Positions 7,392 through 14,020 of a stretch of 43,223 nucleotides of DNA are shown piece after piece (the first letter of the stretch is position 1; each line of letters opens with the position of its first letter). Under the pieces are notes generated by a model. That model saw only the letters and a program-made list of their open reading frames with translations. It ran no database searches and was not told the origin of the DNA. A program made the position numbers and the translations under genes. The stretch comes from an uncultured Alphaproteobacteria bacterium (GTDB lineage Bacteria > Pseudomonadota > Alphaproteobacteria > Rs-D84): assembly GCA_937900435.1 (NCBI GenBank), contig CALCEG010000010.1, positions 1 to 43,223 of the forward strand, in the 5' to 3' direction.

Positions 7392-10213
7392 AGAAAACCC
7401 TGATTGCATTTTTGTGTACATTTATTGCGTTACCTGCGGTGGCTGATAACTATATCAAATTCAAGGCATCTGCAATCGAAGATACGATAAATACAATGGT
7501 GCCAGAATCACATCGCGTAGCCGCGGCTGATGAATATCAAAAACAGATGGATTCAACCACCGGTAAAATATCTGTTATGGGCATTTACAAAGTTTGTGCG
7601 GCCGCTGGCTTCAATATAAATAACACAAATGGATATAACGGTTGTCGCCTGTTTATAAATACAATCGCAGAAAAATCTGGTTTTGGCTCTGGCAGCGCTA
7701 ACCAACAAAATTGTAAAACAAAATTCAGCGGTATTTGGAGTTTATCCTCCGATGGCAAACAATATCAATGTGTCGGCAAAGACGGCCATAAATTGGTATA
7801 TCACGCATCCTGTAACGGTGCGGGTGGCGATTGTATTCGGGATTTTTCATCCCTGCAAACCCAGGAACCAAATGCACGCGAATTTATACAGGCATACGGA
7901 CAACAAAAGAATTTACAATTTACATGTTGGTATACATTTGATGAATCGCGTTGGCAACTAGATAACCCAAAACCCCAAGATTACATAAAATGCAGTGCGG
8001 GTGGCAAGGCATACGAATTTGAATTTGACGATTTGATTCAGGACCCAGGTAAAACCGCGGTTGAATCTGAAAATACGACCCTGTGTGAAATGTTTGGTGG
8101 TAAAATTGTAAAACATCCAGACAGCAGTATTGAAAAACAATGGCAATCGTGCGAAGTATCAAGGGAAATTTGCAATGGCCCACTACATAATTTGGCAGTC
8201 AAAATCGGGCACAATGTAATGTACCAGGGATACTGCCGCCTGTCACGCACCGCAAAAGAAACATCGGTTGTTGGCCTAAAAACATTACCGGGTGTGGACA
8301 GTCGTGTGTTTTATAACACCGGTGCCCAAATGCGTGCCGGCATGGCAAAACAACAAACCGAAGAATATCTGCGCACAAAATTCCCAAATGAAACATATGT
8401 AAACTGTGACCCAAATCCAAAAATATTAAAAGAGGGCTTTGGAATTGACCGGGACTATGTCATGACCTGTACTGTTGGCAGCAAACAGGTTGATTTTATA
8501 TTCCATGACCTGACCGAAGGGAATGATGGACGTGCTGCAACCGGCATGGATGCAATGCAGTGTATAATCAGTGGTGGTACATTCAAGGGCGAATCCTGCC
8601 GTGGTCCAACCCAGGCAGAATGTAATGCCCTGGATGCTGCGTTACGTGCCAAGGGCTCGTCTGAGGGCGCAAAGTGGGATGACGATGTTCGGGCATGCAT
8701 CATGGGCAATGCAATGAAGACCTATAAACGCGATGTTGCAACGGGATATATTGTTGGTGCTGTGGTTATTATTGGTGGCACAATCGCGGTGATTGGTACA
8801 GGCGGTGCAGCGGCCCCTGCAATCATTGGTGGTGCAGAAATGCTGGTAACCGACCTGGCAATAAATTGGGCAATCGATGCGAACCACAGACGTTTGAGTC
8901 AAGGCGCAGCCACACGTTTTGTAAATTTTGTTGAAGATGCAGATAAATGCACCACCGAGGCCTGTGCCCTGAAAGTATTACAATCACATTATGCAACGTT
9001 ATCCGGTGTTATGAATGATTTGAATAAGGATGACCTGGCGGTGGTGGATGCAACAATGGAACGGCTGTTCGGGCTGATACAGACAGAATTTGTGGCATGT
9101 GGTAAAAATGACAAGGGGCAAACAGTCTATGCAAATCCGGCAGACTGTGCAATGCAACAATCGCATCTAAAAATTATGGATTATATCGACCCTGTGTCGG
9201 AACCTGTTTTGATAATAGGCAGTATTTTGTATAACCCCGGCTATGTGGCAAGCAAATTTATGAAAATGAAAAACGTCAGCAAATTGGCAAAATTAGATGA
9301 CTCAACAAGAATTACACGTGTTGTAAATCCTAAAAAAGCAAAAAATGTAGCAATTGGATTTATTGACGAATCCAAGTTTCTCAATAGAGATGTCAGCATC
9401 GAGGATTACATAGAAATCCTAAAAAAAGAAGGCTATAATGTCGAATTGCATTCAACCAATATAGGCATAAATCCAATGATAAGAGGTAGAGGTGAGGTAA
9501 GAACTTTTCAGATATCTAAATATACAGATGAAACGGATGTTGCTAAATTAGAATTGGATTTTATAAAAAATGCGTCAGATATAGATAAAAACTATAGACA
9601 AGGGTTCGTCGCACTAAAATATAACGATATTGTAAAAAACAACCCAGATAGTTGGTATAATACATACAAGACAATCTTGGAAGATTATTCATCAGAAGAT
9701 GCCGATATTGTGTATGCAAAAGAAAATTGGGGCAAAATGAGTGTTGAAGACAAGAAAAAATTTATTACAGAAACAAACCAAAAGTACCGCAATCTGATTT
9801 GTGAAAATCCAAAAGAATGTGTAATTAATTGGGATAAATCCAAAAGCATTGGCGGAGACGCCTCATATGACTCCCAAAGACTAGGAATAAATAAAAAATC
9901 AGAAAACGACATTGTTTCAGATGTATACAGTTATTCAACACCACAATCTAGCCCACGCAGACCGGATGAAGACTTTACAAAAACGTTACGAAATATTGTT
10001 CATGAAAATATTCATTACGGACAAGATGTTGGAAAAAGTGATATACCCACGTACTTACTTGAATATAATGACGAAAACTATATAAACCCAATGAATGTTC
10101 CCGAGTCACAAAAGTTTCTAGGCATTACTCCCGCATATAACTTACAACCCTTAGAAATTGAAGCAAAAGGCAGAGACGCTATGATTGTGACAGGAATATT
10201 AGAAAAAATGTAA
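7388..10213 (+). CDS. large modular exported protein with C-terminal HExxH metallopeptidase-like domain
   Basis: 941 residues from the ATG that overlaps the previous stop. A signal peptide (about 1-19, LPAVADN) is followed by a Cys-rich region (about 50-440) with many paired Cys, a hydrophobic Gly/Ala/Ile segment (about 453-495) that could cross a membrane, and a linker. From about residue 635 (nt 9290) base composition drops and codons become A-rich. The C-terminal module ends with HENIH at 872-876 (zinc-metallopeptidase HExxH) and QPLEIEA at 920-926, whose Glu would be the third zinc ligand. This architecture, conserved export part plus divergent catalytic tip, resembles polymorphic toxins. 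Substrate and immunity gene are not evident. The call of a peptidase is inference from the motif pair. Confidence 0.7.
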   Translation: MKKTLIAFLCTFIALPAVADNYIKFKASAIEDTINTMVPESHRVAAADEYQKQMDSTTGKISVMGIYKVCAAAGFNINNTNGYNGCRLFINTIAEKSGFGSGSANQQNCKTKFSGIWSLSSDGKQYQCVGKDGHKLVYHASCNGAGGDCIRDFSSLQTQEPNAREFIQAYGQQKNLQFTCWYTFDESRWQLDNPKPQDYIKCSAGGKAYEFEFDDLIQDPGKTAVESENTTLCEMFGGKIVKHPDSSIEKQWQSCEVSREICNGPLHNLAVKIGHNVMYQGYCRLSRTAKETSVVGLKTLPGVDSRVFYNTGAQMRAGMAKQQTEEYLRTKFPNETYVNCDPNPKILKEGFGIDRDYVMTCTVGSKQVDFIFHDLTEGNDGRAATGMDAMQCIISGGTFKGESCRGPTQAECNALDAALRAKGSSEGAKWDDDVRACIMGNAMKTYKRDVATGYIVGAVVIIGGTIAVIGTGGAAAPAIIGGAEMLVTDLAINWAIDANHRRLSQGAATRFVNFVEDADKCTTEACALKVLQSHYATLSGVMNDLNKDDLAVVDATMERLFGLIQTEFVACGKNDKGQTVYANPADCAMQQSHLKIMDYIDPVSEPVLIIGSILYNPGYVASKFMKMKNVSKLAKLDDSTRITRVVNPKKAKNVAIGFIDESKFLNRDVSIEDYIEILKKEGYNVELHSTNIGINPMIRGRGEVRTFQISKYTDETDVAKLELDFIKNASDIDKNYRQGFVALKYNDIVKNNPDSWYNTYKTILEDYSSEDADIVYAKENWGKMSVEDKKKFITETNQKYRNLICENPKECVINWDKSKSIGGDASYDSQRLGINKKSENDIVSDVYSYSTPQSSPRRPDEDFTKTLRNIVHENIHYGQDVGKSDIPTYLLEYNDENYINPMNVPESQKFLGITPAYNLQPLEIEAKGRDAMIVTGILEKM

Positions 10214-10520
10214 CAATATACGAATGGACCGAGATGTTGGCCTAAGAATCTTAGATATGTTGGAGTGAACCAAAAGACCACTATAACGTTTTTTATTTAA
10301 TCACTTTTGTAAAGCATCATACCCCTTTGTAAACCTTTGTAATCTTTTGTAATCTTTCGCAGCGACTTTCTGTGTATTCCCCTTTATAATTCATAGTGTA
10401 AAGCAAGCAAAAGGATTACGCATGTAAACATATTTTCTATGTCCGAAATTATGTCTAGAATATGTAAATATATCTGCTAAAACTGATAAATTTGGACAAA
10501 ATTAGAAATTTTTACAAAAT
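10214..10520. other. intergenic region with phased repeats and a promoter
   Basis: No gene supported. It holds the TTTGTAA repeats at 10306-10352, a TATAAT at 10385-10390, and AAGGAT followed by ATG TAA at 10422-10427, that is a start directly followed by stop. Downstream, 10428-10520 is AT-rich with no structure I can name. Confidence 0.6.
10306..10352 (+). repeat. four direct TTTGTAA repeats on a 10-bp pitch
   Basis: TTTGTAA begins at 10306, 10326, 10336 and 10346, so all copies lie on the same face of the helix (one position, 10316, is empty). They sit about 45-90 bp upstream of the start predicted from TATAAT at 10385, which has a weak -35. This is what an activator or integrase arm-type array would look like. 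Confidence 0.6.
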
Positions 10521-10566
10521 AAAAAATCCCGGAACACCGGGAAATTCTGGTAGCAGCGGAGGGATT
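10521..10566 (-). repeat. tRNA-tail cassette 3: tRNA 3' end copy plus terminator
   Basis: On the minus strand the 23-nt sequence that ends the CAU tRNA (T-arm and acceptor strand, CCGCTGCTACCA, then GAAT) is repeated at 10544-10566 and followed by a terminator stem TCCCGG/CCGGGA with a T-run (10521-10543). The rest of a tRNA is absent. Upstream (10567-10680) is a degenerate copy of the sequence that precedes cassette 2. Confidence 0.75.
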
Positions 10567-10689
10567 GTGTATTCCCACTCATTTTATTCGTGGGCCCCTT
10601 TCCAAATCGCAACGGTTTCGCTGCGTTACACTTGCAAAACCTGCTATTTTGTCGGACCCTGGGGTCCTCTTCGTCCTTTACTAACCAAA

Positions 10690-10739
10690 ATTAAAACCGG
10701 GATAAACCCGGTTTGAATTCTGGTAGCAGCGGAGGGATT
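10690..10739 (-). repeat. tRNA-tail cassette 2: tRNA 3' end copy plus terminator
   Basis: The same 23-nt tRNA end lies at 10717-10739, 173 bp from cassette 3 and 170 bp from the real tRNA. It is followed on the minus strand by AAACCGGG/CCCGGTTT and a T-rich run (10690-10715). Just before it GCAGCGG can pair with the acceptor strand CCGCTGC as a 7-bp stem, so the RNA could mimic a tRNA acceptor minihelix. Confidence 0.75.
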
Positions 10740-10859
10740 GATTCCGCTGCGCTTCATTCCCCTTGGCAAATTTGCGTTGCAAACCGGCATACTCCCGTCT
10801 GCCTTTTGCCTGCGGGTCGGACCCCTGCTGGTTGTCCTTCATCCCGACGCACAGAATAA

Positions 10860-10884
10860 AAAAACGACCCATCGGGTCGTTTGT
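10860..10884 (-). terminator. terminator of the CAU tRNA
   Basis: ACGACCC/GGGTCGT stem with a 3-nt loop, followed on the minus strand by seven T, directly after the tRNA 3' end. Confidence 0.8.
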
Positions 10885-10890
10885 TTATTC

Positions 10891-10965
10891 TGGTAGCAGC
10901 GGAGGGATTCGGACCCCCGACCAAAGGATTATGATTCCTCTGCTCTACCACTGAGCTACGCTGCC
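10891..10965 (-). tRNA. tRNA with CAU anticodon (elongator Met or lysidine-modified Ile)
   Basis: 75 nt with encoded CCA. Acceptor GGCAGCG pairs with CGCTGCT (one G-U), D stem GCTC/GAGC, anticodon stem GAGGA/TCCTT (its last pair a G-T) with loop ATCATAA giving anticodon CAU, T stem GGGGG/CCCTC. The variable region TTGGTC resembles that of tRNA-Ile2, whose CAU is modified to lysidine, so Ile is as likely as elongator Met. Initiator identity is excluded because that gene is at 26858. Its 3' end is repeated twice downstream. Confidence 0.88.
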
Positions 10966-10976
10966 AAACGGCACTG

Positions 10977-11004
10977 ATTATAACAGACTTTTTTTCAAAT
11001 GCAA
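10977..11004 (-). promoter_or_regulatory. promoter of the CAU tRNA
   Basis: On the minus strand TTGCAT (10999-11004) and TATAAT (10977-10982) are 16 bp apart, and the tRNA begins 11 nt after the -10 box. Confidence 0.6.
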
Positions 11005-11068
11005 GCAAAAGAAAAAACAACCGATTTTATTCATATTTACAATAATTATGATTATTAATAAACTTCAT

Positions 11069-11097
11069 TTGAAGAATACGACAATTTATGATACAAT
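11069..11097 (+). promoter_or_regulatory. promoter of the PagL-like gene
   Basis: TTGAAG (11069-11074) and TACAAT (11092-11097) are 17 bp apart. The expected start falls at about 11103-11105, on the ATG, and there is no Shine-Dalgarno, so the mRNA is probably leaderless. Confidence 0.5.
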
Positions 11098-11104
11098 GTG
11101 ACTT

Positions 11105-11662
11105 ATGAAAAAAGCCGTTTATATTTTACTAGTTTTGTTTCCATTTGCACAGGCAACCGCCAACAGCAATATATTTTTCAACGGCTATGAAAATCAAATC
11201 GCGTTCAATTTGGGCACTGGGGTAAACAGCGGTTTTTTAATTCCATCGCCTTCGCAATTTGTTCCATACACAATGTTTCAATTTCAATATTCACAACCAA
11301 CTACGTTCTTTAAATTGCCGGCCCGTCAATCTGTTAATGTGATTTTAAATATTGGTCATGGCGAAAAGTACGGTTGGGATTGGGGCAATTTTTCTATTCC
11401 GATTGCAATGCTTAGCCAAGATATAACCCCACTTTATGGCCATAATTGGTACACCTTTGTTGGGCTGGGTGTTGGTATGCAGGCGCAACAGAACGAACGT
11501 ATTGGTTCAAAATTAATATTTAGTTTCAAGATAGGTGCTGGCTATCGCATTTCAGAATGTACTGCGATTGAACTTTTCATGCACCATATGTCAAATGGGA
11601 ACACAGCACCCGAAAACAATTCTTATGGTTTTTACGGTGCTGGAATATCATATAATTTTTAA
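11105..11662 (+). CDS. PagL-like outer-membrane lipid A 3-O-deacylase
   Basis: 185 residues. A signal peptide (about 1-19) precedes an all-beta mature protein with alternating hydrophobic strands and a terminal Phe, as in outer-membrane barrels. The C-terminal part, IELFMHHMSNGNTAP (156-169) followed by N-N-SYGFYGAGISYNF, matches the PagL/PF09411 pattern in which His and Ser (here H161, S163) are catalytic. PagL removes the 3-O acyl chain of lipid A and so changes outer-membrane endotoxicity. The usual catalytic Glu cannot be placed with certainty because the spacing after S163 is shortened. lpxC and lpxK are in the window but not adjacent. It ends 5 bp from the convergent ung gene. Confidence 0.72.
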   Translation: MKKAVYILLVLFPFAQATANSNIFFNGYENQIAFNLGTGVNSGFLIPSPSQFVPYTMFQFQYSQPTTFFKLPARQSVNVILNIGHGEKYGWDWGNFSIPIAMLSQDITPLYGHNWYTFVGLGVGMQAQQNERIGSKLIFSFKIGAGYRISECTAIELFMHHMSNGNTAPENNSYGFYGAGISYNF

Positions 11663-11667
11663 GTTTC

Positions 11668-12330
11668 TTACCATTCAATCGGTGTTTTACCACAGTTAAC
11701 TAAGTATTGGTTTGCGCGACTAAAATGCTTGCACCCAAAGAATCCACGATACGCAGACAACGGCGAAGGATGGACGCTTTTCAATATCAGATTTTTCTTG
11801 GCATCTACAATACTTGCCTTTTTCTGTGCAAAACTGCCCCACAGCATATAGACAATATTTTCGCGTGTTGTGATTGCCCGAATGACCGCATCTGTAAATT
11901 GTTCCCATCCACGTCCACTGTGCGATGCCGCCGCGTGCGCCTGAACCGTCAAGGTTGAATTTAGCAACAACACCCCCTGCTTTGCCCACGCAGTCAAATC
12001 ACCATTTGTAATACTTTTAGTTCCCAAATCACTTTCAATTTCTTTATATATATTTTGCAAACTGGGGGGCAACGGTGTCGGCGGCAAGACAGAAAAACAT
12101 AACCCATGCGCTTGATTTGGTTCATGATACGGGTCTTGTCCGATAATAACAACCTTTACCTTGTCCAACGGACATAAATTAAAGGCATTAAAAATATTTT
12201 GCGGCGCCGGATAAACAGTTTTCCCAGACAAATATTCCCCACGCACAAAGTCAGTTAATTTGATAAAATAATCTTTATCAAACTCTGCACTCAGCGCGCT
12301 TTTCCAAGATTCTTCAATTTTAACATTCAT
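11668..12330 (-). CDS. ung: uracil-DNA glycosylase
   Basis: 220 residues from the ATG at 12330. Family 1 UDG motifs are intact: GQDPYH at 64-69 with catalytic D66, AHGLCFSV, LLLNSTLTV, and HPSPLS at 187-192 with catalytic H187. The enzyme removes uracil from DNA to start base excision repair. An in-frame start 32 codons upstream exists, but the added residues are unlike the family and overlap the preceding gene; GAGG lies 12 nt before the chosen ATG. The gene follows an HhH DNA glycosylase on the same strand, giving a small base-excision-repair unit at the end of the gyrB gene string. Confidence 0.93.
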   Translation of the reverse strand: MNVKIEESWKSALSAEFDKDYFIKLTDFVRGEYLSGKTVYPAPQNIFNAFNLCPLDKVKVVIIGQDPYHEPNQAHGLCFSVLPPTPLPPSLQNIYKEIESDLGTKSITNGDLTAWAKQGVLLLNSTLTVQAHAAASHSGRGWEQFTDAVIRAITTRENIVYMLWGSFAQKKASIVDAKKNLILKSVHPSPLSAYRGFFGCKHFSRANQYLVNCGKTPIEW

Positions 12331-12368
12331 AGTTTTATCAACCTCAACCAACTTCAAAATTAATTTAT

Positions 12369-13040
12369 TTAAGACGAGTACGCAGAATCGTCCATAGAAA
12401 TTAATTTTACCTGACAAGATTTCCATAACACCACATCAACATATCCGCGCGGCAGTCCTGTTTCACGAACCAAATGCGTAAACATTTCATCACAGGCGCA
12501 CTTTATATCTTCACACAGGTCGCCATTATTTATTTTTTCTAACAATTCTGATTTATTTATAAACTTAACACCCAGACGTTGAATCCAGATATCATATTTT
12601 ACAACATCTTCGCCCAGATTTCGCGCCAAATGATTCGCAGTAATTTTTCCAATATGCGGTAATTTTTGCAGATATGTTAATTTATCATCTAAATCAGACA
12701 AGACATAATACCCATCACACAAAGACTGTCGATTTTCCCAAATTTCACAAATCGCTTTGATTTTATTTTTATTGTTAAAAATTTGAATCAAGGAATCAAA
12801 ATTCGCACCATTATCACGCAAAAACGATATAATTTTTTCATGAATTTTTTTTGCTGTTTTTTGCGAAAAACCACCAGCTAAAATCACATAGACGCAGTGT
12901 GCCGCAAATTCATCAGGATTATAAATCTTGCGTATACGCAGGTTTTCAAGGATTTCATCAAAACTTTGCGCATCACTGTCCAGTCCCTGCGCACGCAAAG
13001 TCGCATCTAAATCAAAAAACCAATCCCGCGAAAAATCCAT
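12369..13040 (-). CDS. HhH-GPD type DNA glycosylase-like protein
   Basis: 223 residues. A helix-hairpin-helix motif, LPHIGKITANHLARNLG (127-143), is followed by YDIWIQRLG with D150 at the position of the catalytic Asp of HhH-GPD glycosylases such as AlkA, OGG and MutY (HhH, then K-x-D within about 20 residues). There is no iron-sulfur cluster Cys set. It most resembles compact 8-oxoguanine or mismatch glycosylases, but the damage it recognises cannot be read. The ATG at 13040 overlaps the upstream stop (TAATG); an earlier GTG at 13049 is less likely. The stop is 38 nt before the ung start. Both would act on chromosomal DNA. Confidence 0.68.
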   Translation of the reverse strand: MDFSRDWFFDLDATLRAQGLDSDAQSFDEILENLRIRKIYNPDEFAAHCVYVILAGGFSQKTAKKIHEKIISFLRDNGANFDSLIQIFNNKNKIKAICEIWENRQSLCDGYYVLSDLDDKLTYLQKLPHIGKITANHLARNLGEDVVKYDIWIQRLGVKFINKSELLEKINNGDLCEDIKCACDEMFTHLVRETGLPRGYVDVVLWKSCQVKLISMDDSAYSS

Positions 13041-13323
13041 TACCCGCACCCACCATGCAATTCCAAGATTTGTTCCGGGGTCAGTTGCGGTTGTTGCGCC
13101 GCCATCATTTCATTCAGTTTTTCAGTCCCCGCATTAAATTTACCCGCCGGCGATTCCATTTCAGCCAATTCTTTTTTTATCCGTTCTATTCCGGCTTTTT
13201 TATGCCAAATTTGTGAATCAGACACAGCGGTACCATAGGCTTCAATCTCGGCCTCTAATTTATGTAATTCTTCGGTCAGTTTTTCTTTTTATGACCTGCC
13301 CACTTAACAAATCCATCTGCCAT
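13040..13323 (-). pseudogene. small coiled-coil protein gene, interrupted by a -1 frameshift
   Basis: The reading frame starts MADGFVKWAGHKKK at 13323 and hits TGA at 13276-13278, but the -1 frame continues KLTEELHKLEAEIEAYG and ends LTPEQILELHGGCG at 13040. The two frames overlap only in the A-rich tract at 13279-13290 (AAAAAGAAAAAC on the minus strand), so the indel or slip lies there. The combined product of about 93 residues is a charged coiled coil and is paralogous to the gene at 13662-13971 (both have Q-WHKKA-I, a K-LK/N-MM segment and LTPEQ). It starts 2 nt after the 111-residue gene. Function unknown. Confidence 0.6.
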
Positions 13324-13325
13324 GA

Positions 13326-13661
13326 TTACAACCCTGTTTCTTTATTTTTCTTTAAATTCAGTATCGCATTTTTCAACAAAGAATTATCCGCAGATTTTGC
13401 TTTCAGTTCTAACTTACGCTGTGCCATCTTCAACGTCAAGCCATCATCATCTATTTCCAATATCTGTTTTAATTCTTCAAATCTTTTCTTTTTTGCTTGC
13501 AGGTCTTCCTGTGAAAATCTATCTGGATGTGAAAAAATTTCATATTCTAATTGACTATACTCTGTTCGCTCTGCTGTTTTATCCAACACAGATTCATCAT
13601 GATTTCCTTCTCTAATAATTTCACCAGTTTCTTTTACATAAAAACCATCATTTTTAATCAT
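13326..13661 (-). CDS. 111-residue charged helical protein, unknown
   Basis: No recognised domain. The protein begins MIKNDGFYVKETGEIIREGN, has a short aromatic stretch (EYSQLEYEIFSHPDRFS at about 34-50) and then a long charged helix with coiled-coil character (about 51-108). No signal peptide or membrane segment, so it is cytosolic. A strong Shine-Dalgarno (AAAGGAG) overlaps the stop of the upstream small gene. It is sandwiched between two frameshifted paralogues in the gyrB-ung gene string. I cannot propose a function. Confidence 0.65.
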   Translation of the reverse strand: MIKNDGFYVKETGEIIREGNHDESVLDKTAERTEYSQLEYEIFSHPDRFSQEDLQAKKKRFEELKQILEIDDDGLTLKMAQRKLELKAKSADNSLLKNAILNLKKNKETGL

Positions 13662-13971
13662 TTAAAACTCCTTTTTTGTTGCATTTATCATCGCCATTTG
13701 TTCAGGCGTTAACCCATGCTTATTCTGCTGTTCCATCATAGATTTCAATTTATCATTTCCTTTATCAAATTGATTTGCTAGCTGTTGTTGTGGCTGCTTC
13801 AAGCTTTCTAACTTCTTCGTCGATTTGTTGTATACGGGCTTTTTTGTGCCACACTTGCGTTTCTGCAACGCTGTCCAGTTCTGTCAATTCCTTTTGCAAC
13901 TGTTCTCTTTCAGCCAATAACTCTTGTTTTTTTGACTTTGGCTGTTGCAAGATTGGTATTGCTTCTGTCAT
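13662..13971 (-). pseudogene. small coiled-coil protein gene, paralogue, interrupted by a frameshift
   Basis: The frame starts MTEAIPILQQPKSKKQELL at 13971 behind AAAGGG and stops at 13765-13767. A second frame (+1 relative to the first) carries the continuation NQFDKGNDKLKSMMEQQ and HGLTPEQMAMINATKKEF to 13662. The switch must lie at about 13768-13820. Joined, the product is about 100 residues, a Gln/Lys/Glu-rich coiled coil, with QVWHKKARIQQID matching QIWHKKAGIERIK in the paralogue at 13040-13323. It lies 49 nt downstream of the gyrB stop. Because this shift is +1 and the other is -1, decay or sequencing error is more likely than programmed frameshifting. Confidence 0.6.
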
Positions 13972-14020
13972 ATTAACACCCTTTTTATTCAATGGCGCAG
14001 GGGATTCCTGCGCCAATCGA

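Noticed and set aside
10492..10716. Plus-strand 74-codon frame over the cassettes
   Set aside because: Antisense to the tRNA-tail repeats, composed of hairpin sequence; no Shine-Dalgarno.
10681..11020. Minus-strand reading frames ending in SLRCYQN or NPSAATRI around the tRNA
   Set aside because: They are read-through of the tRNA 3' end and its copies; the sequence is explained by RNA structure and repeats, and there is no ribosome binding site.
11668..12426. Longer Ung starting at 12426
   Set aside because: The 32 extra residues overlap the upstream gene and do not resemble Ung; the ATG at 12330 gives the normal length.
13040..13971. Common programmed frameshift in both small paralogues
   Set aside because: One needs -1 and the other +1, at non-homologous positions, so a shared mechanism is unlikely.
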